A stretch of DNA of 64,000 bases from Sphaerolaimus hirsutus (Eukaryota; Nematoda; Chromadorea; Monhysterida; Sphaerolaimidae): the NCBI GenBank assembly GCA_964036195.1, contig OZ038450.1:13022701-13086700 (forward strand), written 5' to 3'. The first letter of the stretch is position 1. Every line of letters starts with the position of its first letter. The translations under genes were made by a program, and so were the position numbers. This document shows, in pieces, positions 34,957 to 46,097 of the stretch. The notes beneath the pieces were generated by a model. The model was given only the letters and a program-made list of their open reading frames with translations, ran no database searches and was not told the DNA's origin.

Positions 34957-36354
34957 TAGGGTGTCAACAACAACGTTTTGGCGGAAAATGGAAACGGAAA
35001 CGGAAAAAAAATTTACACTTGCCGGAAAACGGAAAAAAAATTTGCACCTGCCGGAAAACAGAAAAATGAAAGGCCGGAAAATGGAAACGGAAACAGGAAA
35101 ATTTGCTGAAATTATGCTGAAAATGGAAAAAATTTGCTGAAATTTTGCCGGAAATGACAAAAAAAATTATTTATCAAGAAATCAAAAACTTTGCAGAAAT
35201 CTTGCTAGAAATAGAAACAATTCACATAATTGAGAACCTGCATGCATGTTTAACAGTTTGGCTGAAACAGAAAACAGAGAATTGAGTCAGAAAATGGAAA
35301 AAAAGTTGGAAAAACAGACAATTGAGCCGAAAAATGGAAAAAAAGGCTGAAAAACTGAAATTTTAACCGGAAAACGGAAAATGAGCCGGAAAAACGGAAA
35401 CGGAAAAAAATTTGCAGCCGGAAAACGGAAACTAGGGTTCAAACGATATCACTTTTCGATATCGATATTCGATATTTTTTCAAAATTTTCGATATCGATA
35501 TTCGATATTTTTTCAAAATTTTCGATATCGATATTCGATACGATATGGACCCTCGATATCGATATTCGATATTCGATACTAAGAAATGGTAGATATCCGA
35601 TATCGTTATTTCGATATTCGATATTTAGCTTTTGGTATAGCAAGGCATATTTCAAGCAACATATTGTATTTTCATATGGTTGCAAATATGGTTGATTATA
35701 TCTAAACTAAAAAGTACAATTGATTTTAACAAGGTTTACAATGGTCAGAATGAGAAAATCAAAGAAAAAACATGACGAATCAAATTGTATCAGACAAACA
35801 AAAATTGGTAGATATTACAATTCATACTTATAACCCAATTGTTTAAGGGCATGTTGCAAAAAAGCAGCAATCAGCATTTTCTGGCTTCAAATTTGAGGTA
35901 GGTAGTTCAGTAGGTATGTGGCCAAACCAAATACAAGAAATGTGGAGTAAGCACTCCAACAAAGATGACATAAAATACTTTACTTTTACTTATCAACTTA
36001 GATACTATAAGCAAATCAAATTAATCACAAATCAAAACAAAAATAATAACTTAATTAAGGACATTATACAGCTTCGATATATCGAAAATATGGTCGATAT
36101 TCGATATCAATATTCGATATTTTTTCAAAATTTTCGATATCGATATTCGATATTCGATATTTTTTCAAAATTTTCGATATCGATATTCGATATTCGATAT
36201 TTTTTCAAAATTTTCGATATCGATATTCGATATCAAAAAATGGTCGATATCCGATATTCGATATTCGATACGATATATCGTTTGAACCCTAACGGAAACG
36301 GAAAAAAATTTGCCTGCGGAAAGCGGAAACGGAAAACGGAAAGTTGACACCCTA
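34957..36354. mobile_element. GGAAAACGG hAT-like element with nested CGATAT element
   Basis: Ends TAGGGTGTCAAC and GTTGACACCCTA; exact 8-bp TSD ATGTAGAC (34949-34956, 36355-36362). It is split by the element at 35433-36291. Confidence 0.92.
35433..36291. mobile_element. hAT-like element with CGATATTCGATAT words
   Basis: Ends TAGGGTTCAAACGATATC and GATATATCGTTTGAACCCTA; exact 8-bp TSD ACGGAAAC (35425-35432, 36292-36299), which is the host element's own word. Both ends are CGATATCGATATTCGATATT arrays. The middle (35640-36070) is AT-rich with no recognised gene. Confidence 0.93.
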
Positions 36355-36367
36355 ATGTAGACCCATT

Positions 36368-36630
36368 GGCGCACCGCACACTGAAATTTGGCGTTCAGCG
36401 TTCGAACGTTTTTGCACGCTGAACTACAAACGCTGAAATCAAAATCTGAAGTCCACAACGTTTTTGAAGCGTAAATAATTCGGAATTTGTAATATTTCAC
36501 GCATTTTGCATGCGAGCCGATTTTTTACGCTTCAAAAACGTTGTGTTCTTTCGATTTTGATTTCAGCGTTTGTAGTTCAGCGTGCAAAAACGTTCGAACG
36601 CTGAACGCAAAATTTCAGTGTGCGGTGCAC
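36368..36630. mobile_element. Foldback element with CGCACACTGAAATTT ends
   Basis: Inverted ends GCACCGCACACTGAAATTT and AAATTTCAGTGTGCGGTGC; inner inverted CGTTCGAACG words. Confidence 0.75.
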
Positions 36631-36793
36631 CATTATAGACACATTATACCCGCAGTGGTCACAACGGGGGGTGGATAACCCCACCCCAAACGACCCAGCT
36701 ATCTGTCTATCCCTGGGGCAAAATTTATTGGTTACTTTCCTCCGAACACTCCCCCCCCCCCGCTGCAAATTGGCTAACTATCAAGCCATCTGG

Positions 36794-37179
36794 AGCAGGG
36801 ACGTACGCAGGATTTCTGAGCGGGGGGGGGGGGAGGGGGCGGATTGTATACGGAGGTATTTATAGCTATATCGTACTTGGACCATGTTGGGCGCTTTTCT
36901 AGTGCTGTTAGACTCCATATTAATTAATGGCAGGGGTATTAAAATTTTTCAAAGTGCCTGCAAAATCGGTTTACAAAACATTTTTATGTCCGGCCCCGGA
37001 ACGGGGGGGGGGGTGGCCGCCCCCCCCCCCCTGCGTACGTCCTTGATCTGGAGCGCTTTTGAGAAACTTTACCCTTATTTTCACCAAATGTTTTATGGGG
37101 GGGGGGGCGCGTGACACCACCTCGCTCGCCGAAGTCCGTATACAATCCGCCCCCTAGAAAATCGTGCGTACGTCCGTGT
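36794..37179. mobile_element. CAGGGACGTACGCAGG element, composite
   Basis: Left end CAGGGACGTACGCAGGATT, several G/C runs, right end AATCGTGCGTACGTCCGTG. An internal CTGCGTACGTCC end near 37030 suggests two nested copies. It interrupts a CTATCTGTCTATCCC piece. Confidence 0.65.
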
Positions 37180-37382
37180 GTAGCAAGCATAGGAAACTGA
37201 GACGAGTTGACAACCAACCACTGCAGCCCGCCAATGTCAACTGAATTGGATCGGATCCCTACTTTGGTCAACTGGTCCACTCGCTGCACTTCGAGGCTCA
37301 GCTCACCCAAAGCAATCACTTCTGCGTGTGAACATTGCAATTCAGGGTTCTCTACTGGGGGGTGGGGGTTTGGGGGTGTAAC

Positions 37383-38042
37383 TAGGGTTCGACAAAAAAC
37401 GTTTTTTTTTAACTCGATGTTTTTTTTTTTAAAACGTTTTTTTTAAAAGCTCCCAGATGTGACCGAGTGTCAACATATATAGGTATATCAGACACTGGCA
37501 ATACTCTGTGATGTTAAATATGACCATATAATGGCTGTGGAGCCATGGGATAGCATTATAAGTGGTGATTTGTGTCAAAAATATCCATTTTTCGTCGACA
37601 TATCGTTCGTATATCGCCTTATAGTCGAATGTTCGTGAATTCAGGTAAAGTTTGGCACGGAATGGTGATCAAACAAGGTTATAAAAGGAGGTTGTTACTT
37701 TGGGAGTGAAGTTACACACTGTGGAGGTACATGGAAGCACATTACCTCAATATTATATATTACAGCAACATATGTCGGCTTATTCACCCATGGTAGCACA
37801 TAGAAATGGATGTTTTGATACTAAAAATGCAACAAAACCAATGAAAACAACCACCAATGTCAATTTGTGTGTGAAATTGCGCGCTTGCGCGCAAAAATTT
37901 TGCAAAATACCTAGTGCTTAGTACTAAAAATTTCGGCCGATGTTTTTTTTAAAAAAAAAACATTTCGGACGTCACGTTTTTTTTTAAAAAAAACGTTGTT
38001 TTTTTTTTAAAAACGTTTTAAAAAAAACATCGGCCAACCCTA
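37383..38042. mobile_element. hAT-like MITE, inverted twin of 28563-29224
   Basis: Ends TAGGGTTCGACAAAAAACG and CATCGGCCAACCCTA; exact 8-bp TSD GGTGTAAC (37375-37382, 38043-38050). GCGCGCTTGCGCGC lies at 37879-37892. Confidence 0.93.
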
Positions 38043-38221
38043 GGTGTAACACTCAGAATCGCACAGTTATCTATATTTTTGGCAACTATTCCCCCCCCCC
38101 CGAAATCGGCCAGCTATCTGGCTATCTGGAGCGATTTTGGAGAAATTTTACCACAATTTTTGCTCAAATCGCTGATTTATATACCATTTTGTAGACTTTC
38201 AGCTCTAAAATCACTAGTTTA

Positions 38222-38889
38222 TAGGGATGGCCGAAAAAGGTTTTTTTCAACGTCAAGGTTTTTTTAAACCGTTTTTTTTAAAAGCTCCCAGATATGGTCA
38301 TGACTCATGAGTCAACATATACAGGTAAATCAGACAGGTGACAGTACTTTATGATATTATATATAGCCATATCATTATATAGCTTTAGAGCCATGGGATA
38401 GCATTATAAGTGGTGATTTCTGTCAAAAAAATCCGTTTTATGTTAGCTTATTATGTATATCGGCTTTTGTCTAACGTTCGTGACTTCAAGTAAAGTTAGC
38501 CATGGAATGGTGTTTAAATTAGGTTTTTTATATTACAATAGAAGGCTAACACATTGGCAGTGGTGTTTCACACTGTACAAGTATGTGGGGGCACATTGCC
38601 TGTATATTATATACTACACTACATCATGGCTTATTATGACATAATAGCACAAACAAATGGAAGCTTTTACACTAAAAATGCCTCAAAACAAATGAAAACC
38701 ACCACAAATAGTAAAGTGCAGGTGAAATTGCGCGCTTGCGCGCAAAAAAAATAGCAAAATACCTCGTGCTTAGTACTAAAAATTTTGGCCAAGGTTTAAA
38801 AAAAAACGGTTTTGATGGTCAGTTCTTTTTATAAAATAAAACGTTTTTTTATTTAAAAAACCTTTGAAAAAAACCCTTGGCCATCCCTA
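38222..38889. mobile_element. hAT-like MITE, AAACC-word ends
   Basis: Ends TAGGGATGGCCGAAAAAGG and CTTGGCCATCCCTA; exact 8-bp TSD CTAGTTTA (38214-38221, 38890-38897). GCGCGCTTGCGCGC lies at 38730-38743. It has the same core as 230-889. Confidence 0.93.
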
Positions 38890-39091
38890 CTAGTTTATGT
38901 TCCTCATTGCCTAATTTCAGCTTTCTTTAGTACTTGTATATGTCCTTGTATACCTATTTTGAGCCATTTTACACCTACTTTTGGCGACTTTTCTCCCTTT
39001 TATAATTTCTAGACCTTGAGAAAACCTATATATCGAACCCCAAAACTTTCCCCCACTGACACGTCCCTGGCCTAAATAAATTTTCCACGGT

Positions 39092-39510
39092 AGAGTTCAA
39101 ACGGGGTCCGAATCCCAAGCATTTTGGGATTTTGTGGTTCTGATCCCGAAGCTCCAATCCCGATATTTTTACATTGTGCATTGTGCATTTATAGTATACA
39201 TAAGTGCCAATGCCAATGCAAACAGCGCCATGGTGCGGCGCCAGCCCCATGACTCCATCTCTCTATTTCATGGGCAATTCTTTAGGCGTGGGACGTACCG
39301 GACCCATATAAAATATGCCCTCTCTGCTAAACCCTGTTTGTGGAACCCAAATTCTTCACAAAAATCTCAATCCAAAGACCATAATCCCGATCCCGTGACC
39401 CCAATCCCGATCCTGAAATCTCAATAAAACAATCCCGATCCCGAAGCTCCAATCCCGATCCGGAAATTTCAAAAAACCATTCCCGAAAAGTCAGTCCCGT
39501 TTGAGGGTTC
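39092..39510. mobile_element. GGGATC-word element, decayed
   Basis: Starts TAGAGTTCAAACGGGG and ends AGTCCCGTTTGAGGGTTC, with AATCCCGATCCCG words. A GCGCCATGGTGCGGCGCC piece lies inside. Confidence 0.65.
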
Positions 39511-39559
39511 ACTCAATTTTACCAGTCTCCAAATTCAAGTCGTGAACTCGATTACGAAC

Positions 39560-39661
39560 CTTTGGCGCAGGCACTGTCCCCGGGGCACTTAGGCATTGGG
39601 TTCCGCTCGGGGGGACTGGGGGCGGGCGGCGTCTCGCTCGATCGCGCCCGTCGCTTCCCAC
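39560..39661 (-). CDS. Orphan exon-like segment, basic and proline-rich
   Basis: A GC-rich 102-bp island. On the minus strand it is bounded by ATTTGCAG and GTTCGT. The frame reads GKRRARSSETPPAPSPPERN then PMPKCPGDSACAK. The frame also stays open upstream on the minus strand to about 39869, so the exon may be longer. Not recognised; possibly one exon of an unseen minus-strand gene. Composition differs sharply from the neighbours. Confidence 0.35.
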
Positions 39662-39785
39662 CTGCAAATGTTTCGGAACAAAATTCAGTGAAAATGTTTG
39701 CCACTGGGCCGGGGCTGCGGAAAAAAGGGTTCTGGACGTGAACCCGCAGAAACTCGGCAGCCGACGCTGAATCGATAGATATATT

Positions 39786-39945
39786 TACGACGGTGTGTCG
39801 GTGCCCAAGTAAACCTGGTGCCCAAGTACACCCGGTGCCCAAGTTTAAATACCCGGTGCCCAAGTACACCCGGTGCCCAAGTAAAGTGCCCGTACTTGTG
39901 CACCGGGTGGCTTTTTACTTGTGCAGTACTTGGGCACCACTTGGG
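39786..39945. repeat. CCGGTGCCCAAGTACA word array
   Basis: Tandem GGTGCCCAAGTACACCC units followed by the inverted TACTTGTGCACCGGG and ACTTGGGCACC. Confidence 0.8.
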
Positions 39946-39970
39946 AACGTTTTTTTGCAAAGTGTGAATA

Positions 39971-40091
39971 CCGTATTTCTTCAATAGAAGAGCGCCGTTT
40001 TATTTATTTTATTCGTCAACTTGTTTACCTGCCGTTCAATTGAGGTTGATGAAAAAAATAGAATGACGCTCTTATATTAGAAGAAATACGG
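39971..40091. mobile_element. 121-bp CCGTAT/ATACGG element
   Basis: Ends CCGTATTTCTTCAATAGAAG and TATTAGAAGAAATACGG, flanked by TA on both sides (39969-39970, 40092-40093). It is the smallest intact-looking member of the family with long inverted ends. Confidence 0.8.
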
Positions 40092-40195
40092 TATTCATAC
40101 CTTGCCAAAAAACGTTCGTACTTATTTTAAAAATTGCCGTGTGGAGCGGCAATCATTTTTTAAACGCAGTTCCCAACACTAAAAAACGGCGGATG

Positions 40196-40385
40196 CTCGG
40201 CCGTAATGTAAACCCGGCTGTAATGTAAACCCAGCCGTAATGTAGGCCCGGCCGTAATGTACTCCCGGCCTGGCTGTAAAGTAGGGGGTGCTACATTACA
40301 GCCGGGTCTACTTTACAGCCGGGTTTACTTTATGGCCGGGTTTACATTCCGGCCGGGTCTACATTCCGGCTGAACGGGGGGATTA
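40196..40385. repeat. Inverted GGCCGTAATGTAAACCC array
   Basis: About six + units then about five inverted units around GGGGGTGCTACATTACAG, so the array can fold on itself. The same word recurs at 41233-41400, and 40386-41232 lies between the two arrays. Confidence 0.85.
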
Positions 40386-41232
40386 GCTGCTTATAGCTGC
40401 ATGAATAGAGAATCACTATTTATTTATTTTCATTTCATACTGCTATAATATAAAAAAATACACATGATATGGTTACCACCTGATTTACCGTATTTGCTTG
40501 AATAATCCCCATTGGGAATTATTATTTTGTCAAACTTTTTTGAGGGGAATTATTTTTTCGTCAAAATTTAAAGCATGTTTCTATCAACTCATTGTACAAA
40601 ATATGCATTATTCACACAATGTGTCGCGGCGCAGACGCACATGGTAGGTGTACTGTAAAGGCAATTCAAGTTAATTCAAATCAGGCAATTACATGGTCAA
40701 AAGTCATGGAAAATGCCCTGCAAAATGGCAACAGATTTTCCATTTTGCTGGGGGTTTTCCACGACTTTTCACACTTTGCATGGCATCTGACATTTTACAC
40801 AGTAAAAAGTCATGGAAAATGCCATTGCCTGAAACTGTAAAACTGACCCGAATACCTGGTTTACGTGCACCCGTTTTTGGGTCGGTATTTACAAATGCTA
40901 GCGCTGCATTGTTCTGCAAACAACGCGGCACTAGAGTTGGGAAACCAGAACTGAACTTCAGTACCTGAAACAGTTTTGGGTTTATTTTAGTTTACCAACG
41001 CTAGTTGCAACCAAAACTTCAACAACCCCCAAAACAACACATGCGTGTTTCATTTGTGACAATGCCAATCAGGGGGGTGGGGGGTTATGCATCAATCAAA
41101 AATATTGAGCTTGGAAGTGGTTGCGGTCCTGGCGGCCAAACATAAAGGGCAATGCATTGTTAGGCCTAATTTGTATTGTTATGTGCCCTTTGTGTTTGCT
41201 GCACCGCGCCCCCGTCGGTCCCGCCCGCTAAT
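40386..41232. other. Segment between the two CGTAATG arrays
   Basis: It contains a decayed CCGTAT-type left end (about 40487) and a TCAAAAGTCATGGAAAATGC piece (40690-40830) of the foldback family seen in the fucosyltransferase gene. No gene. Confidence 0.4.
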
Positions 41233-42765
41233 CCCCCCGCTCGGCCGGAATGTAGACCCAGCCGGAATGTAAACCCGGCCGTAAAGTAAACCCGGCCGTA
41301 AAGTAGACCTGGCTGTAATATAGCACCCCCTACTTTACGGCCGGGTCGGCGTACATTACGGCTGGGCCTACATTACGGCCGGGTTTACATTACGGCCGCT
41401 ACACCCCCCTAAAAAACGACCGAACCCCGCATTGACAATTGAACCCCACAAACTGACCGCCGTCGCGGCGGCTGCCGCTGCTCTGCCGTTTACCCACGCT
41501 TTGCATGGCTCCGCCGCGCGAATAATCGAGTCAAAAAATCTAATAATTTGCACGCGGCACTGTAGCAAGGCGAAAACAGCCGAGAAATGCGGGGATGTAC
41601 CGGGAAATACCACGTATGACAAGTTGGCAGCTTGCCATAAAATTATTTTGCAATTGCTATAAATAAAATAGCTAAAAATAGGTAAATAACCATGTATATA
41701 GATGAAAATAGCGATTATGAAGGTGCGAGCAGGTAAAATGTGGCTAATTTGAATGATTTAGAGCACTTTGAGGCTTTCACTTTCACTTCTACAATACGTA
41801 ACCGATAACTTGGACGTGGGCCAATTTGTCATAAATAGCCCAATCCAATAGCCCGATCCGTTACGAACGATTGCGAAATTGGCACAGTTCCAAACGTGTA
41901 AAGTGACACTCAACTAAAATGCATAAAGAACGCGATAAGCCGAGGAAGACGAGGTTTTCGTGCGGCTCAAATGGGTAATCGCGTTAAATCGCGGGAGTAG
42001 ACCCAAAGAACTGGCACCTTGCTAATGACGCAGTTTTCTTTTTTTCAAATGCGCGGAACTGGTATTTAACGGGAACCATGCCATATGAGGACTTGGCAGC
42101 TGTGCCAAATTTTCGAAATCCGAAATAAATATGAACAAATCAGGCTAACACTAGCTATATAACCGTGTATAAAAAAGGGAAATAGCGATTACGAAGGTGG
42201 GAATTGGCAAAGTGGAGCACATTTTAGCGATTTTGAGCTGAATTTGACCTTTTACGCTCATTCGTATAATACGCAAGTGGTAACTTGGAATCATGGCCAG
42301 GTACTCATACGTGGCCCGATCCTATTTGACGGAGACACCCGTATCTCAAATTGGCAGCTGGCCAAAACGAGGAAGGACCGTATGTACAGCTGGCACCTGT
42401 CCAAAAAAAAACATTTTTAGATACACCCGTTTGTATACAGCGGCTGACGATGGTGAACATGAGCATAGGCTGTGGGCCCCATTAGCGACCAATTTTGGTA
42501 GCTGTATTGCGTTCCGCGGCCATTATTGGTTGCTGGGACGGTGATTCTGTGTCTTCGTTCTCGTTCGTTTGTCTTCGTTTGAACTCTTGTTCGTAGAATA
42601 CGTTATTGCGGATCGATGTATTATACTTATGATGACTTGGCCGTATTCCTAAGTTATCACTTGCCTATTATACGAATGAGCGTAAAAGCTCGAAGTTAGC
42701 TCAAAATCGCTCAAATGTGCTCCACTTTGCCAATTCCCACCTTCATAGTCGCTATATTTGTTTAT

Positions 42766-43363
42766 TGTATTGCTACTGTTGCTATGGTTATTAGGTGGTG
42801 ATTTATGTTGGCATGAGTCCAAGAAAGTTGTTGACTTGGGTTATGGTAATTATCAGCTCAGACAGAAATGTGGGTGCGACAAGTTGTGAGTGGGCGTGTA
42901 GGTCAGTATAAAAGAGAGCGTCTGCCAGTCATTCGGGGTTCGGAACCGGAATAGTGAAAATATACCAAGCTAGCAAAGCTAAGCTGCAGCTGAAAATAGT
43001 AGCTGAAGGTCCAAGTGACTGGATTTGAGGAACCCGTATGCTTGGCAGGTGCTGTGGAAGTTCAGTGCCGTGTGATCCAAGTATTGTGAGTGTTTGATAT
43101 ATTTAAGTGTTTAACCATCAATAAACTTGTGCCAAGGGGCAACGACCGGCTGCGTCGGCTTACAAGAAACTCAGTACACGACATTGAACCTACAACTTCA
43201 TCAAGAGAGCTCTCAACCAAATCACATCAATAAACCTACATGTACAACATCACATGGTATCGGTGAAGCTGCCTGGTCTCTTTGTCCTCCTCCTGAAGCT
43301 CGTCGTAGTCAGAGTGGACGTTGGAACCTGTAAAGGTATAGGTCCAACTTCACATAGAAAACG
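42766..43363 (+). mobile_element. Insertion resembling a solo LTR
   Basis: A 598-bp insertion flanked by TTTAT (42761-42765, 43364-43368); the left arm has the uninterrupted site near 18167-18171. It contains TATAAAAG at 42907-42914, an initiator-like CCAGTCATT about 20 bp on, and AATAAA at 43120-43125, the order expected for promoter, start and polyadenylation signal of an LTR. The TG...CA ends are not perfect, so the class is uncertain. Confidence 0.6.
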
Positions 43364-43722
43364 TTTATACATGGTTATATAGCTATTGTTAGCCTATTTC
43401 ATTCATATTTTCGCACAGCTGCCAAGTCATCATACGGCATGGTTCCCGTTTTTGCATCCAAGCAGAAAATTGGACTTATGCCAACTTCACATAAGGTCAT
43501 CGGTCGGGCCAAAAACAGTCGGCCAAAAATTATTTCGAAATTGCTATAAATAAAATAGCTAAATGTAGGTATATAACCATCTATATATTTAGACGAAAAT
43601 AGCGATTATGAAGATTTAAATTGACAAAATGGAGCTCATTTCAGCGATTTTGAGCACTTTGAGTTGAGTGCTTTCACTCTCGTTCATATTTACAATACGC
43701 AACCGATAACTTGGATCATACG

Positions 43723-44932
43723 TAGTGATGTAAAAGCGCCATGGCGCTGGCGCTTGGCGCTAGCGCCAAAGCAAAAAGCGCCATGGCGCTTTTGGCGCTT
43801 GGCGCCTTTTTGCTGTGGCGCCATTGGCGCTTGGCGCTGTGCTACGGAAAAGCGCCATGGCGCTTTTGGCGCTTGGCGCTATGATGTCGTGGCGCCATTG
43901 GCGCTTGGCGCTGGTGTTTTATAAAGCGCCAAAAAAGCGCCAAGTAGTACAAAAAAAATCATTTGTCTTATGTAAAAAGACTTTGCCTGCATGAGTTACA
44001 TAAGTAAATGTGTTACTGTAAGTGTGTTACAGGAAGAACAAACCCTCTATTTGCTTATTTTTGTAAACCATGTCCATGCAATTGCAATGATATTCAAAAC
44101 TTTTACCAACAAATGGGACTACACGACCTAGTTTTCAATGACATTTTATGTCAACTGGTTTTCAACCCAATTCAAGGCTTGACGACGAGCCGACGAACAG
44201 CGTTCAAATGCATAGTGTTGCATTATATTGCAAATGAAGTTGTATTGTTGCTGTGCTATGAAGTACCGGCATGAAGTACCTACCGTATTTTCTCGAAATA
44301 CACCCAGGGGGTTTATTTTTTCAGGGTGCAAATTTTGAGGGGAGTTTCGAGGGGGGCTTATCCGGAGGGGAATTTCTATGAAGGGTCGTGGTAAAGTATC
44401 GCTTTTTTGTACCCAATACGTAATCAATTGACCAAATAGGATATATTTTGGCCATATTATCATAGATCGTTCCATAAACAAGGCCATGTATAGCTGCGAT
44501 GTAAATTCACAGCTAACAAAATCTATCATGTTCATTGGATACATAATCTACCATATTCCAGACGGGGTGTATTTCAAGGGGGGGGGGGTTAATTGAAGGG
44601 GGTATTTCGAGGAAATAGTGTATATGTATATACAACACTGGATAGTATTACTTGTCAGCAAGCTTTGAATTGGGATGGGAACCAGTTGACAAACAAATAG
44701 ATAGCACTGCATTTGCATCGCTGCACTTTATGCAGTAAATTTTTTTGGCGATGGCGCTATTGGCGCTTGGCGCCATCATCCCCTGGCGCCATGCTCTAGA
44801 AAAGCGCCATGGCGCTTTTGGCGCTTGGCGCTATTTTGCTGTGGCGCCATTGGCGCTTGGCGCTCGCATGCCAAAAGCGCCATGGCGCTTTTGGCGCTTG
44901 GCGCCAAAAGCTTGGCGCTTTTTACATCACTA
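43723..44932. mobile_element. hAT-like element with GGCGCC words
   Basis: Ends TAGTGATGTAAAAGCGCC and GGCGCTTTTTACATCACTA; exact 8-bp TSD ATCATACG (43715-43722, 44933-44940). The left IR1 arm holds the empty site (CGTATGAT, 17794-17801). Each end is an array of GCGCCATGGCGC and TTGGCGCTTGGCGC words. The inner 0.75 kb is AT-rich with a nested CCGTAT element and no transposase seen. Confidence 0.94.
44283..44620. mobile_element. CCGTAT-type element nested in the GGCGCC element
   Basis: Left end CCGTATTTTCTCGAAATAC; right end GTATTTCGAGGAAATAGTG; TA on both sides. The body has G runs. Confidence 0.75.
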
Positions 44933-45402
44933 ATCATACGTGACAATCGACAACGTGACATACGGCCAATTTATCATACGTGACCCGACCCGTATTTGAG
45001 GACTACCGTTCTGAAAGAGCACGATTGAAGCGTGGATTTGACATACATGTATACTTTTCACATTTGAGACAAACAATTGCATTGCAGTCTATGTTGTTAG
45101 CAGAAACATTGGTACTGATTTTCAGTAAAATCACAATTTTCACTTCGAATGTGCACATCCATGACCAGTCTCATTCATGTCAAAATGCATAAGTTCATCT
45201 CACACCGCCCGAGTTTAATTTTGAAGGTGCATATTTCGAAAAAAATAATTTCATTTCCAAAAGTGCACATGTGCTTCAGATTGGTCGCGAAGAGCTGGTC
45301 GGATGGTAAAATGGAGCCACACATGCTGAATGTCAACTGACCTCATGTCAACTAAATTTTGATGAATTTTATGATTTCAACTTTCATGTCTGGTGGAGCA
45401 TA

Positions 45403-45841
45403 CCGTATATCCTCGAATAAGACCCCAGGGGAGTTATTTTTACATCAGAGTTTTTGAGGGGGGACTTATTCAATGGGGAGGAGTTATTCAAGGGAGGGAG
45501 TTATTTTTTCCTCAGAAACTTGGACTGAATTCATCGTATGAATGCATTCTGTCAACTCCATGTAATCCATGAATTTAACAGTTCAACAACAACAAAGAGG
45601 TGTTTATACACTGCGTACTTGTCATGTATCTGCTGTCGCTGCCATACATTAACATTCGTTTGTATTTTCATCGATCATTTTTGTAAATTTTATAGCATAT
45701 TTTTCACCCAGAGGGGGGACTTATTCTAGAGGGGGGAGTTATTCGAGGGAGGGAGTGATTTTTTCGTCAGTGTTTTTGAGGGGGGAGTTATTCAAGGGGG
45801 AGGAGTTATTCGAGGGGGGGGTCTTATTCGAGGATATACGG
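45403..45841. mobile_element. CCGTAT/ATACGG element with TA duplication
   Basis: Ends CCGTATATCCTCGAATAAG and CTTATTCGAGGATATACGG, TA on both sides. The left IR1 arm has a single TA at 17333-17334, which proves the element's limits and its TA target. The body consists of GGGGGAGTTATTCAAGGGG words. Length 439 bp, no ORF. Confidence 0.93.
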
Positions 45842-46097
45842 TAGTTAATTTTACATAATGACAATTGATTCTCATTGATTCTGTTAAGTGTGCTGCTGTT
45901 AAAATTCTTTTTGTGTTATTTAGTTGACATTGAGTTGACACAAATTTGTCAACTAGCGTGTGTGGACCCATTACCGCAGTGTTTTTTTTCATATCAATGG
46001 ATCAATGGAGGTCTCTCAAAAACACCCTGATCAAACTGAAAAACAGTGTGGAGTTCATACAAACATAAAATATGAAAAAATCTCAAACCACACTCAC

